Notes under the pieces: model-generated
Told to the model about the DNA's origin: nothing
Databases searched by the model: none
Seen by the model: only the letters and a program-made list of their open reading frames with translations
Shown: piece after piece, positions 40,993 to 54,299 of the stretch
Position numbering within the stretch: position 1 is the first letter of the stretch
Layout of the letters: each line of letters opens with the position of its first letter
Assembly: GCF_000143415.4 (NCBI RefSeq)
Contig: NW_003314303.1
Coordinates: 209,589 to 273,588, forward strand
Direction of reading: 5' to 3'
Origin: Selaginella moellendorffii
Lineage: Eukaryota; Streptophyta; Lycopodiopsida; Selaginellales; Selaginellaceae
Length of the DNA stretch: 64,000 nucleotides
Made by a program: the position numbers and the translations under genes

Positions 40993-42554
40993 CTAGCGAT
41001 GGGAGGCACAGACAATGCGGGGTGACGCGACCGGGCCCCTACCCGCGAGCTCCGCCATCTCGATCGGCTTCCCAGGCGGCGATCGCCAGCTCCAGCGATG
41101 CAAGAGGTAGGCGAGGGTGAGCGTGACATGGGGCATGGCCAGCGGGATCCCGACGCAGCGGCGCCGCCCGGACGAGAAGGGCAGGAGGTCGAAGTCGTTT
41201 CCCAGCACGCTGTGGTCGCTGCCCAGGAATCGCTCGGGGAGAAAGAGCTCGGGGTCGCTCCAGATGCTTGGGTCGTGATGGATTGCCCAGATGTTCACGA
41301 GGACCGTGGTGTGGGCGGGGATCGTGTAGCCGGCGAGAGTTACCTCGCGATCGTTGTAGTGGGGGACGCCCAGCGGCGCGATTGGACGCTTCCGGAAGAC
41401 TTCCTTGACGATGGCTTGGATGTAAGGCAGGTCTTTTAGATGCGACTCCTCCAAGGGACGATCTCTCCCCACGACTCTGTCCAGCTCCTCGTGAGCTCTC
41501 TCCTGGACTCTGGGGTTTACTATCAGCTCCGAGATGGCCCATTCGATCGTCCCCTTGGACGGTCCAGTGCCGGCCATCAGCAGATCCTGCGTCCCACGCT
41601 TACGTGAGAAACAACGAAGAACGCAAGACTTTTCTTTCTTCTTTTGCTTACCTGGAGCAGTGCGATGATCTGGTCGTTGCTAAGCTTGTTTTCTCCTCCC
41701 AGAGTCAGCATCACGTCGACGAAATCCCGGGGATTTTCCGGATCGAAGTCTTTCGTGTGCTCCTCGATGACTGCTTCCAGAAAGCGAGATCTTGCTGGTA
41801 GGACTTCATTCTTGAGTCGGTTTTGCGTCCCTCTGAGCGTGTCCAGCCATCGCATCGCAGGGATGTAATCAGCGGCAAACAGCCTCCTGGATTCTTTCGC
41901 TTGGATCGCCCACGACGCCTTGTAGGCTTCGGCCTCGGGAGTGAGCGGCGTGTCAGTGCCGTAGAACTTCCTCCCGAACAACACGCACGTCATGAGGTTG
42001 GTGAAGTACTCCTGCAGCATGGAGCTGAGATTAAACTCGTGCCCGTCTTTTGCAGACGCCTCGACGGTCGCTCCAAACGCTCCCAGCTCCCTCTTGCGAG
42101 TGCTGGCAAAGTGGCTCACCTTGGAGGCCGTGAAGAGCTCTGTGCCGCACACTCGCCGCAGCATCTTTCATCGCTCGCCGTGCGGTGCGAAGATAAGGTC
42201 CTGGAAGTTGTGGCTAATGAGTCGACCGATGGTGAAGAACAGGGGCCTGCTCGCAAACTCGACGTCGTGCTCCTTGAGGACTTGCCTCGCCATCTCCGGG
42301 CTGCTGATGATGATGTGAGGCCGGACTCCCAGCCGGAGTAACATAACAGGGCCATACTTTCGAGCCATCTCGGCCAGGGAGCGATGCCGATGGGGGCCGA
42401 GCGAGAAGAGAGAGCCAACGAGGGGCCATGAGAAAGGACCTGGTGGGAAGTTCTTCTTGCTCCTCGCGCTGGTGGAGTGGAAGATCTGGAAGAGGAGCAG
42501 CAGGGCGGCCAGTGACGAGCAAATCCAAGTCGCCAAGAGCAGCAGCACATCCAT
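40993..42554 (-). pseudogene. Cytochrome P450 (CYP71 clan) with a premature stop
   Basis: Two exons, 42554-41652 and 41586-40993, would give 498 residues. The membrane anchor (LLLLATWICSSLAALLLLF) and hinge (NFPPGPFSWPLVGSL) are normal. The helix-C motif should read GERWKMLRR, but the Trp codon is TGA (42168-42170), stopping translation after 128 residues. The I-helix motif AGT(D)P(S) reads AGTGPS (Gly309 for the Asp). ExxR (KEVFRKRP), PERF (FLPERF) and the heme loop FSSGRRRCVGIP are intact and all else is in frame. This suggests a recent loss, or an allele or assembly error. Substrate cannot be predicted. Confidence 0.85.
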
Positions 42555-42698
42555 GATGTTGCCCGGGTAGAAAAAAGAGATTGGTGGAGCTTTAAGTACG
42601 TCGAAGTGATGGATCGAAGGCCCCGGAGGGTGTGTTCGTCGAAGCATCCATGATGTTGCCCGGGTAGAAAAAAGAGATTGGTGGACCTTTAAGTACGT
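42548..42698. repeat. 54-bp direct repeat covering the P450 start codon
   Basis: 42548-42601 and 42645-42698 are identical except for one base (GGAGCTT against GGACCTT), offset by 97 bp. The left copy contains the P450 start codon. The upstream copy carries the same CATCCATGATG word, so an extra, useless start region lies upstream. Confidence 0.93.
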
Positions 42699-43017
42699 GG
42701 AGGCTCTGGCCTATTGCACAAAGTTCGGTTTTCGTGGACAAGACGCTTTTTTGTTTTTCTATGGCGGCTATGATAATTTATTGTAATATAAAAGATATTC
42801 TGAGAATAATGTATTTTAGCTAAGATCGCTTTTAAACTAATGACAAGTCTTTGGGATTTTGGTGATCTCATGGCAATTGTGCAGGTGCTCCTCTGAGCGG
42901 TTTCACCTTGGGCTGCTATCTGGTTCTACTGGATGACGGCAAGCACTGAAGCAAGGAGTCGGCCAAGCATCCGGAACAGTTGATCTTCCGATTGAGCTCT
43001 TCAGTCAGGTTGAGAAT

Positions 43018-43590
43018 TTGGGAGGCTCTGGCTGCCAGTGGATCCAAGACCTGTGGTCGGGCTGGGTTTTACAGCCGTTTAACTGGAGAAACTACCTGAT
43101 CGTGCTCATGAGTTACGTTGGCGAATCACTCTACGGCCGCTGTGATGGGAGCCAGGCTGCTGGTGCGGTGCATAATGTCAGCCCCAGGAACGTTGCTTAC
43201 TGCGAGCAAGGCGTTGGTTTGGAGAGGTTCTACCTTTTCGACTTCGGGATTGTCGCATCTGTGTCAGACAACAATGGGGAAACCAGCCCTGACAAAGTCG
43301 GTGTTGACAATGCAATTAATGCTTCAACGAAAAGGTGCCCAAGATGGATCCACCATGGTCGGCTGCTGCGCAGGAGGAGGACTCGGTGGTTACCATCCAA
43401 CAGCAGGCAGTTGCAAAAAGGCAGTGTTTACCTGATGTTTCATCACCTTCTTTTCACCCCTTTTCCGGTATGTCATGATCATTTTCAGTGTCTAATGCTC
43501 TCTTCAAATGGCAGTAGATCCCACTGCTATCATTGCATTCCGAGTCCTCACAACATCACCTTGGACACCGCATTAATGCTGCCACAATGA
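43018..43590 (+). other. Open frame of 190 codons, not recognised
   Basis: A frame of 190 codons (beginning with an alternative start codon) and an overlapping 105-codon frame in another phase at 43118-43435. Composition is GC-balanced, unlike the AT-rich DNA that follows, hinting at a real or decayed gene. I see no known domain, signal peptide or clean splice model. It may be the remnant of an old gene. Confidence 0.25.
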
Positions 43591-44066
43591 AGATTTTAGT
43601 GTATATAAGGAATCTAGACATGTTTCCCTATCAAAACTTCGCTCCAAAATAGAAGATAAAAAGATGGTAAATAAGTTATTTTAGCTAAAATAAAATACTA
43701 GTAGTAGGGCATAAGCCAGCTATGGTAAGTTCCATTTTCTCTTCCAAACTTCTTGCTCTAAATCTTGTGTTAGAGAAGCTTCTTTCCCTCATGAATGTTT
43801 TGTCTCTCTCAAGGACCAACTGTAGGCACCAGGAATAAAAAGTTTAATTGGGGTTGGCAAAAAGGGAGCCAAGTCAACAAGGAGTTGAGACATAATATTT
43901 TAATATTTCTGATTTTAATATACTAAGATTATTCTTGTGTAATAAATTAATATTCGAAAACATTTCATCATTATAACTATATATTAAATCATTTAGTAAT
44001 TATAAATATACTTTATGCTGTAACTATCAGATATTATTATAACTATAACAAATTATATCTCAAATC

Positions 44067-44194
<128 letters not shown>

Positions 44195-44805
44195 ACTAGA
44201 TTGCTTTCTTCTTCTCTCTCACATTTTCTATTTTTCTCTCTTCTTCTCCTATGCATAATCATTAATGAGCTTTAACATGAAAATTGACTTCTTCTTAATG
44301 CATATGTTATAATGGTTTGAATGCCTCCCCATAAACTTAAGTACAATCTTTATATATGGTGGCATATCCTCAAGAGCTTTCTTTATAATAACATGCTTAA
44401 TCCAAAGGTATTGCAACCATTATGTCAAGTAATAACCAAGAAAACCTCTGTACCACTAAAGAAGTAAAAAATACTACCACCCTCATCATAAAGGTATCAC
44501 ATAAATATATCTGCCAAAATTTCTAACTTTTGCACCTCTAAAAAATATTGGAGGTGTTTTCTTGTTTAAAAAGAAATAACTTAGCCAAGCTTTGTATTTA
44601 ATGTCACTATGGCAATGTGGTATTAAAGAGGTTTTAGGTCCAACTCTATTGATTGGCTAAAGAAATCACACCACATATTGAGATTGACATTTAAGAGGTT
44701 TAATTTGCCTTTAACTAGGCTCGACTTGAAAAAGTAGGGTGTATTCCATTTACAAAGGCACGAATTTGCAAAGAAGTGTAATGGATTATAAACAACTAAA
44801 GGAAA

Positions 44806-44965
44806 AGGAAAGAGCCCATAAACAAGATGTAAACTCTTGAATTTGGACTTCCCAAGAAGTCATCAAACCCAATACTATTCAAACCTAAGGATATTTAACC
44901 TTAAATATCCCAAGACCCTTAACCAATTGGAAAAAAGGTGTACTTTTATTTATGGGCCCTTTCCC
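44806..44965. repeat. Small foldback (MITE-like) repeat
   Basis: The ends form a 19-bp inverted repeat with three mismatches (AGGAAAGAGCCCATAAACA at the left). The 160-bp body is AT-rich and contains no frame. Its inner part (CTTAAATATCCCAAGACCC) recurs inverted at 45018 and 48578. Confidence 0.6.
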
Positions 44966-47900
44966 TCTATATTTGAACCCTTATGGATCGTCTCTCGAAT
45001 TATTCCCTTTGGTTGCTTACATAAGAGTGCATATTCTTTTCCAATTGATTAAAGGTTTTAGGATATTTGGGTTTAAACATCTTTGGGTTTAAGTAGTATT
45101 AGGTTGGATGACATCCTAGAAAGTCCAAATTTATGAGTTTATAATAAGCTCGAGAAAGCATCTATGCCATCTCAACTATTTGCGATATCATTCCAAAAGT
45201 TAAACACTAACTGAAAGTCCCACAAAATTCATTTACAAGACTAACACTGGAATAAAACTAGGTTGGATCACTCTTATCAATAAGTGAGCACCAAAAAGAG
45301 TAAAACTATAATTTATTTGCTCAATATGAAGATTCACTAATAGAGGAACTCTAAGAATGGTGATACATAAACTTCTTTAGTTCCTTGAGAAATAACTTAT
45401 ATTACTTGAAATCCTTAGTATTTAGAGTTTTCTAATCTTCACCAATCTTAAAATCATCACCAAAATCCTCGTTAGTGTATTTTTTTATATGTTTTATAGC
45501 TTTGTTGAAAAATAATTTTGGCCAAGTCTTCCATAGCTCTATGTTAGATAACAAAATGGCCAAGTGCTTTTGGTATCTCATTTGGATCATTAATATATGG
45601 CTTTCACCCAAGCTTGCAAGAAAGCTTTCTTCCTTTTTTGAAATTTGGATTTCTTCCACTTCAGAATTAGCTAAATAACATAGTTAAATACAAAATAAAT
45701 AAAGAAATTTTGTGGGCTTACTAGATGTAATAAACACTTTTAGTGCATTTTGAGTAACATGCTTTCTCCTCTTCTTTTTTAGTTGTGTCTTCACTTCAAT
45801 GGATTTATCAATACCATCAAATTCTATCAAAAAATCCTTGATGGTTGTAAGTTACTTTTCCTATCTTGTATATACAAGTTCCATATATTTTTCTCCCTCT
45901 TCAGTAAAGATCTAACCACAAAAAATAATTTTCCCACTTCTAGTTTATGACCTCAGTATGTTTAGGTAATTTTTTGTTTCCATACATATAGGTAAGCAAA
46001 GTAAGGGACAACTAATAGTTGGAATTGCCTTTTATACAGATTTGAAGTACTTGAAAATTAAAACTTGAAAAGTACAAAGTGATGAAAGTGTTAATTGGAT
46101 ACAAGACTTTAGCCAACTTTTTGCATTACTACATCATTTATCTCATCCCCTTAATCTTCATCATTGTCCTCTTCAATCTTAGCTTTACTAAACACTAACT
46201 GAAGCTATAGCTAAATTTATAGAATGCCAAACTCAAGCTCACATTTGTTATAACACTCTTATACTAATTTGTACTTTGATTGAATTGCTCTAGAGAAGTG
46301 TTATTCACCCACCTCCTCAACATACATAATTTCTTTTTCCACCACCTTGATGTTCATCACTTTTTTTTTCCATTAAACTCGGAATGGCTTATTAATAGTT
46401 GGGACTGAAGAATGGATAACTATAGATGATCCACTAGATGCTCTAAATTCCTTGAACGCTACTAGCTTATATAAATTTAGAATTTGTGCTGAAGCTACTA
46501 TGTTTATCTTCTCAAATATACACTATTTATACTATGGATCCTCTATATTAAAGCTTGTCATAGCATCAAAACATTCCTCTCTAAGATCCAAATGTGAGAT
46601 ATTAATCAGCTTCATCATTTTTACTATATGTTTTTGCTTGATTTTATATTCTTCTTTAGTAATAGCATCAACATCTAAGCTCTTCTTTTTCAATTTCTTG
46701 AAATCCTTATTGATGTCATACTAGAGAAGCAAAAAAAAAACTCAAAATGAGTACTTTAGCAAAATTAAATACCTTGAATGGAATACATGTGTAGATTATC
46801 GGGGGAAATTGGCATAAATATCATGCTTCTTAAATTGATTTACTTTGGCAACTGTTATGTTGAGTTGGACTTTTTCCTTGTCTATGAGCTCATATATAAT
46901 CTTGCTAGCATCTGCTTGAAAAATATTCCGCACAACCATGATCGTGTATAGAAGAGTTATTTTGACTATTGCATCTTCATGTTGCTTATATTAAGAAAGT
47001 TATATCAATAAAGAATCTAAAGAAGAAATAGGCATATTTATTTATTGAAGTCAAAGCCATAATAAGTGTTATATGATTTTTGTCCTAGAACTCTTTCACC
47101 ACAACATTTGCCATGACATAATATCTTGCAATCTCGGATTTAGATAGTTCAAATATCCATAGCAACTATACCTCGAGCTAGTGATTTCCCTCCCATACAA
47201 GTAGCATTCAATTAAAAAGACCCTCCTTCCATTCGGCATAAGTCTCATTCTTCAAAGTGGCCTTAAATTCCATGTCAAGTTATTACCATATCTCATTCTA
47301 AAAAGTTTTTTTCTCATTCAAGAGCATTGGACCCTTTGCCACAATAAACTTAGACTTTATTTACACAAAGCCTTGTTGTTAAATGGAAAACTTAAGCTAA
47401 TCCAATCATATTAAATTTGAGATCATATGGTATAGAGGCATTTGGGATGTGGAATTTTCTTTTTGATTATCATCTATTATAGTAAATTCAAGACAACCTC
47501 CACTTTAAACTTCAAGGGACAATTAAATGAGTTTATATCTAAAACTTTCTTTTGTATTTATAGTTTTTCATTTTGCTTTTACTTTGCATTAACTCCATCC
47601 TTGGCTCTACTTGGTTCCTCTATAGCCATTCTTCTTTATGCAACTTAACTCTCCAAAGGGTTAAGGCCATTATCATCTTCTTTTTCATCTTACTATTACT
47701 CATTTTCTTCTTCAGAGTCATCTCCAAACAATTTAGGATTCTTGGTTTGCTCGGGATTCTTGGTTTGGTTGCTTTCTTGATATGAGAAAGGTTCTCTCAC
47801 TTATACTGTGTCTATGTTCCTCATGGCATTAATAGCAATATTCTTGATAAATATTTTTTTCTTGCACATGTTGTAGTAAGTCACCAAAGTCTAGATAGCA

Positions 47901-48004
47901 TAGGCATGAATTTGAATGAAAAAAAAAAACAAAATAAAGATCAATAATTACAAATTAAGATGGCTAAGCATAAGAATCAGTTGCAAATCAAGCTACTGCA
48001 TTCA

Positions 48005-48480
48005 CCACCACCGTGAATCAAGTTGCCATGAGGGGAGCCATAGTGTCACTCCCCCTCACGTGGCAAAAGGGGTGGTAGCACTCACCACCACTCAAGAGGA
48101 AGCCACAATGCTACTCTCAGCTCAAGTGTTGGCACTTGCTATCATTTGGAGTTGCTATGGAGGGAGCCATAACATTGCTCCCCTTCATGCGGCGGCTCGA
48201 GTGTTGGTGCTCACACCACTTGGAGTTGCTGTGGGGGGAGCCATGGCATTGTTCGCTTTTATGCGGTAGAATGGGTGGTGGCACTTGCCACCACTTGAAG
48301 TGACTATGGGAGGAGCCACAACACTACTCCCTCTCACATGGTAGTGCACAATTCCTTTGGTCAAATTGCCATAACATTGCCTAAGCTCTCATGGCAGATC
48401 AAGCTTGCTCAACTCAGGCCACTATAGCACTACCTAAGCTTCCATAGTAGATTGAGCTTGCCTAACTCAGGCCACTATAG
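48005..48480. repeat. Imperfect minisatellites (64-74 bp and 53 bp units)
   Basis: GGAGCCA-type words recur at about 48033, 48098, 48162, 48236 and 48309, defining five diverged units of 64-74 bp. Immediately after, CCTAAGCT units start at 48380 and 48433 with a 53-bp period, sharing ACTCAGGCCACTATAG. Confidence 0.75.
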
Positions 48481-48577
48481 TCGCCATGTAATGGGACATA
48501 GTGCTGTGGCTCCCTATAAGCAACTAAAGGGAATAACTTGAGAAATGATCAATTGGGGTTTAAATATAAAAAAAAAG

Positions 48578-48740
48578 GCTTATAAACAAGAGTGCACCCC
48601 TTTTCCAATTTAAGGGTCTTGGGATATTTGGGGTTAAATATCTTTGGGTTTGAATAATACTAGGCTAGGTGACCTCTCAAGAAGTCTAATCTCAAGAACT
48701 TACACTCCATGACAACATAGGCTATGGCATCTATGGCAAT
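48578..48740. repeat. Inverted diverged copy of the 44.8-kb repeat
   Basis: GGGTCTTGGGATATTTG here is the reverse complement of the word near 44901, and the following ~100 bp keeps the match. A third copy, in the same orientation as this one, lies at about 45018-45180. Confidence 0.7.
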
Positions 48741-49500
48741 TTATCTACATGCTTGTTGCTCCTCACCACATTCAACTCATCTCTTGCTAAGAAACCCTAG
48801 CTATTAAGAACACTTACCCAATTGCTGACCTCAGCCCTAAAAACCCTTAAAACCTTCAAATCAATTTTGGAGAAAACAAAATAAAGTTATAACTAAAAGA
48901 ATTTACTATCATTAATGACTTGATTTTTCTTGTAAAATATGTTTTAATTTTCCCACATTTTATGAAGATCCAATAGTGAGTAATGTTGCAATAACAATAG
49001 TGAGATATCAAAGGAAGGAGTTAGTCACTAAAAATTGAGTCACTGATAAAGCATTTTTATATGCTTTCTTTGGGCTTCAACTTGATTGAATTAGAATGTT
49101 GTAAAAAGCTCAAGGTATATGGTCATTTTGGGTTTCTGTGACAAAGATATTTTTAGGAAAATATATATACACCAAATCCAATTGTAGAAGTAGAGTTTCA
49201 ACTATAAGAGTTTATGGTAGATTCAAATGATGGATCAATTCGGAGTAGAGAGGTTATTTCTTCAACGGCAAATGAGAAGGAGCTATGTGTATCCTTGGCA
49301 ATAGCAAACTCTTCAATGGCAAATTTAACAAAAAATATAGATATAGGAAAACATATGGGTAGTGGATTTATGTTTAAGCTACTAAAGCCTCTAAAATTTA
49401 TAAGCACTCTAATTTAAAGTACCAATGCGGAATTCTTGTGAATTGATCTTAACTTTCTAAAGACTATGATGGAGATTTGGTCCTTAAGCTTCTACCTTCT

Positions 49501-51535
49501 AAAAATTTCATGTAGGGGATATTGTCGCGAATATAACTTCGGGTATCGAAAGATATTTGTCGGTCAGTCCTTATGAACACTCTTTCCTTACTGCCATGAA
49601 GGCAAAAGGTCGGTACAATTAGTTCTCTTTATTGTTCCCGCTTGAGCTAGTTGAGAAACTGGTCAATGACTGCGTACTTAAATCAGATAAACATAAGGTA
49701 GGAACCCTATGTGTTTCTTGCTGAGCATACTCAGCCAGGTTTGAGAAACTTCTATTATTAGCTTGCACTTGCTAGTATCAAGAACTCTCGCGTATTGAGA
49801 CTAGTCCTTCAATATCGCTGAATGATAGCTTACCGTGTCTGCCAAACACCCTTGCTATCATGCCCTTTGTGTTGGTCTCATTTCAGTTCCAAATACTATT
49901 TATGGAAAGTGTCTAGATTCACTCATTTGGCATATCTATGGAATGTAGCGGTCGACCTGAACACAATGGTGTTCATCTCATGTCCAAATTCGCAATTTAG
50001 CGCCATTCCATATTTAGTAAGTTTTCGAGTTTATCCCAAAGATTAACTCCTGATACTAAGGGAGGTTTGGGGTGAAAGCCCAAAGCGTGTTCCTCAAGGG
50101 GGGGGGGGGATGTGGGGGGTTCCAAATGTATAGTAGGGATAGTGGTTGGAATGCATGTCTGACTATTTGAGACATTAGTTTAGCTCTCGCTTGGCTGTGT
50201 TGCTTTTTATTTTGTGTCTAGCTTGGGTCTAAGCCTAAGCTCCACACTGCTCTAGTTGGTGGGGTACCCTCCTCCTCGCATTAGGCCATCGGTATGCCAA
50301 AATTGTGCCAAACTCCGTCTGACACCATTTTGCGTGCAGGTGCTGGATACGGGGAGCTGGTGCTTGTGGGATTGTACCGGACCCTCATTTCATAGCGCAA
50401 CAGGCTTGGAGTTCAACTCCAAATTCAAGTGCACTACAGATATGTTAGGATTAGGATTAGCATATTTAGGTCAAACTTATGGTTTAGAGAGCTGAATAGT
50501 TTGCTAGAAGAGTCCAAATGAGTCAATGCTTCAACTTGGACTACCTATACTACAACCAATTTCAAGAGTTCACTTGCAAACAATTTCACTGCGTAAGCAA
50601 CTTGGTTTTGTGAAATGTCTCTTTTACAAGAAGTTTCCATAATATGAAAGAAAATGTGAAACTCACATCTTTTATATTGTCCCAAAAGATGTGACATTCA
50701 CTATAGTAACAATTCACATTGGTTAGCATAACCATTTAGTGGTGAGTGGGACATGCTTGGAATCTTTGGATGTGGCTACATCTACTCTTTCAAATATAGT
50801 AGAGAGCTCAACCTATAGTTATAACTACTAAAATAGTAAATGAGTTAATTCTTCAAAACTTTTTACAATCAATTTCAAACACTATGACACCTTCATCTTA
50901 ACAATTAAGTAAAGCACTAGATAGTCTTCTAGCACTTATCAACAAACAAAAGTAAAATCTAGTCACTTTGAAATATTATTTTGTACTTACTTTAAAATAT
51001 CTTTACAAGATACAAACTATGATAATCTATTTCTAAATTTGGGCAAATTGATGGCATGCAAAAGGATTTTCTTCTTTGGCTAGATTGGGTCATCTTTGTA
51101 ATAGGAATTTGTGCTTCTCCGGGCTTTGTTTTGAATGCCGTTTGTTTCTAGAGGTGCTCTTGATCCTAGGCTTTCCAAAAACTACCAACGGTGCTTTAGT
51201 ATTGATTTACATTAGTGACATGCACATGTTTTTCCACAATATTGGTGTTCTGGGCTTTTTTTTCTTGGATTTCAGGGAATATTGAGGTAGCTTCTTCACA
51301 AATTCCTGCAATAGAGGGTAGACAGGGTTGAGCCCTTTCCAACAAGCCCACCAACAATCAAAATGGGGAAGGATCAAGACCAAAAGACTCATTTTTCTCT
51401 TTTGGGCTAAACTTTGTTTTGAGTTCCTTGAGAATAAAGCAATCTTGAAGGAACAAGTAGGCGTAAAAATAGGAACAAGAGTTGGTATAGGAACAGGGAC
51501 AGTAGGAGTAAGCGTATGGATAGGAGTTAGTGTTG
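49501..51535. other. Repeat-derived DNA, no gene recognised
   Basis: Contains a 12-base G run near 50101 and only short frames. Part of it (from about 50.9 kb) is expected to be the 5' LTR of the gypsy element, judged from the offset of the LTR matches. Confidence 0.4.
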
Positions 51536-52254
51536 GAGCAGGCATAGGAGTAAGAGCGAGAACAAGGGATTACTAGTTACAGGTTACAAGTTCCTAGTTA
51601 CTGGTTACGAGTTACCAGTTACCATCTAGTCCAGCGGCTACTCTAGCAGTTACCCTAGGGGTCAATGGTTACGTGTGCTTGAGGCCTACATCACCCTTAT
51701 TTCTCTTCATCACAGGCATTTTGGGCAACTTTGAGCAACTTGAGCACAAGCTTGTAGTCTTCTTGTTCTTGTCAACCCAGTTGCCTTGACCAAGCATTTG
51801 CAGTGTTCAGGGTATTTGATGCCGATACAAACCAGATGTATGACAAATTGGCACCCTTTCACCATACCTCAAGGCCCTAAGGTACGGAGTAAACTTTCTA
51901 ACATCCAAAGGCAGCTTAGGTACTACATAACACCTTCTCGGGCCGAGTCCTCTTCATCCTCGGCAGATTCTAGTGACTTAGATCTACGAGCTATGGCGTA
52001 GCCACCTTTAGCTTGACCTTAGCTCTATGTTCTGCAGAAGGGGAGTGATCTGTCGACCTTCTCAAGTGTTGGAACAATCTCTCTAACATTGCATATCAGT
52101 CGCTTTGATTACTATTGCACCACAAACATGATTGTTGATGATGATCGCATGTGCTGCGACTTCTTGCAGTCTCTCAAAGGCAAAGTAGCAACTTGGGCAG
52201 ATTCTCTCCTCCTAGAGGACTGAACAGACTTCTAGACACTACTTGCTTCTTTCA

Positions 52255-52796
52255 GTGAATGTTTCGTTGAAGAAAAACCCACAAGTCGGCTACTTGTCGA
52301 CCTCTTTTCGTTCCAGCAGGGTGTTCATGAGTCTGTTCCTGACTACATCACCCGGTTTCGAGTATACTGGAAGCAGTGTTGGGATCATAGAGTAGTCCAA
52401 AATGAGCAACAGGGGATCACGGAATTCACAGTGGGTCTGTGTGGGAACTTGCAATGGAAACTTCTTAAGAAGACATTTAGGTCTTGCTGTAAGGCATTTT
52501 CATTTGCTATGAAGCTGGAAAGAGAGCTTTTTGTCGACCTGAGGATTGCCAGAGTTGATTTCGACCAAGCCATCACTTCATCAGAGTCACCTTGTGCAAC
52601 TATTCACCTATCCACAACAAAGCCCGTTGCTATCAAGCATACACCTCTGGCTATTGAGAACTTTGCCAACGAGATGCGGCAGCTGAAGGAGATCATTCTT
52701 CAGCAGCAATCACACCATGATAAACTACTCCAGGAGCTGGTGGAGTCCAGGAAAGAGGTTGCTACAGCTCGGGAATGCAGATTTAAGTCCCGTTAG
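52255..52796 (+). pseudogene. gag remnant of the gypsy element
   Basis: The reading contains a retrotransposon gag signature (LLVDLFSFQQGVHESVPDY) before a stop at about 52390, and continues as a 121-residue frame with a coiled-coil-like tail (FANEMRQLKEIILQQQSHH). No CCHC zinc knuckle is clear. Confidence 0.75.
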
Positions 52797-53360
52797 TGCA
52801 CTCACTACGAGACAAACACACATAACACGCAGCACTGCTTCAAACTTCACCTAGAGCTTTGGCCTCCACCTTCTCAATGTGTCCAACAACGTCCCTTTGC
52901 GGATAATTCCACATCATCTCGGGGTCTAAAGACATATCAGGAGCAGTTGGAGCGACAAGCAATTGAGGTAGCCCCTTCGTCAAGCAAAGGCAAGGTACCC
53001 ATCTCATCAGTCAACATAATTTTGGTAGCCGAGGAACTCTATAGGCAACAGTAGCAAACTATAGCCACTTGAGCCCAAGCGAAGAAGAAAGCAGCCGCTC
53101 AGCCTCCCATAGATCCCCCGGTGGCTTGTAAGCTCCCCTTCAAGTCACTACTTGCTTCTCCTCCTGAGATCTCACCAACAATTATTCCTGTTCTGGAGCC
53201 GGTTCTTCAACAGTTGGTTAACACTCCCATCACCTTTTCGCTCCGAGACATGTTGTGTCTTGTCCTGGGATTCAGCCAGCATTTAGAGGAGTTTGCATGG
53301 TCAGAAACACTAAAGAGCACTTTCAAGAGGACTCCTTAAGATGTGCACATTGTCGACATG

Positions 53361-53500
53361 ACAAGATATGGTGGAGATCCTAGTCCATTCTTTGTCCCAG
53401 TGAAGATTGGTACTTCCTCTTGTAGGATGGATGTTTTGGTTGACTCTGGTTCTAGAAGCAACATTATCTCTCTCAAAGCTACCCTATCTATACTATCTAT
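53361..53500 (+). pseudogene. Aspartic protease remnant of the gypsy element
   Basis: FFVPVKIGTSSCRMDVLVDSG carries the retropepsin active-site triad, with the Asp codon at 53442-53444, followed by SRSNIIS. A stop follows about 20 codons later. Confidence 0.8.
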
Positions 53501-53846
53501 ACACAACTGGTAGAAAAAATCAAGCCAATCAGACATGCTGCATGTGAGTTATGGCTCTTTGAGTTCAGAATTTCCTACTGTGGAGCCCTTGGTACAGATT
53601 CAAGTGTATTACATTGAAACTTTAGCACCAGACTTGGACTTGACTTCGGCGGAGGATCTTCCTTCACTTGCAAAGTACCTGGCTACAATCCTTGCATTGG
53701 ACATTGAGCGCTCAGAGCATCAGAAGCAAAGAGAACAACAGACAAAGACTCTGGATCCAATAGCAACGTTTTTTCCTGACTTGCCAAAGACAGTCTTGCC
53801 GGATGTGGTGTCCCTAACATCTTTATTTGAAGAAGAGGACACTCCT

Positions 53847-54242
53847 ATGATTACAGCTTATTTTGACGGTGCTTTATGCCCCAAAAACCAAGTTGCCAAC
53901 ATTAGAGTTTGGATGATTGATTCTGTGGAGAACAAAGTAGCCAACCTCTCTATCACTTTGCCAGCAACATCAGCTAATGAAGCAGAGTACTTGGTGGCTA
54001 TTAGTGCCATGAAGTTAGCCACAGATCTCAAGTTTAGGCGTGTCACTTTCGTTGGAGATGCGCAACTCATCATACACCAACTTACTGGAGAATACCAAGT
54101 CCGCAAAGAGAACCTGAAAGAGCTATGGCAGTGGGTGGCCAACTTGAAGGATGAGTTCTCTCAGATGACTTTTCAATGTGTCCCTCGTGAAGAAAACTTT
54201 TGGGTGGATAGGTTATCACATCAAGCAATCACCATGATGTGA
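53847..54242 (+). pseudogene. Plant/archaeal-type RNase H domain placed before the RT
   Basis: The domain runs from AYFDGALCPKN to RLSHQAITMM. All four catalytic acids are present: Asp in YFDG (53865-53867), Glu in NEAEY (53985-53987), Asp in VGDAQLI (54057-54059) and Asp in WVDRLS (54207-54209). The wording matches the RVT_3-type family rather than the classical gypsy RNase H. It shares one frame with the upstream part; a TGA then separates it from the RT in the same frame. Confidence 0.85.
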
Positions 54243-54299
54243 GAGGCAAAAGGCACTCCCTGCTCTTTGGTTTCCAAGGTCAGGGAGGAATCCAAGATA

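Noticed and set aside
43018-43590. Treating the 190-codon frame as a firm gene
   Set aside because: No domain, no start ATG at its beginning and an overlapping frame of similar quality; kept only as a low-confidence entry.
47916-48269. 117-codon frame in the minisatellite
   Set aside because: Open only because the 64-74 bp units lack stops in one phase; no domain and AT-rich flanks.
49519-50100. Possible LTR starting TGTCGCGAATATAAC after a GTAGGGGATAT tract
   Set aside because: No second copy, end or internal domains found next to it.
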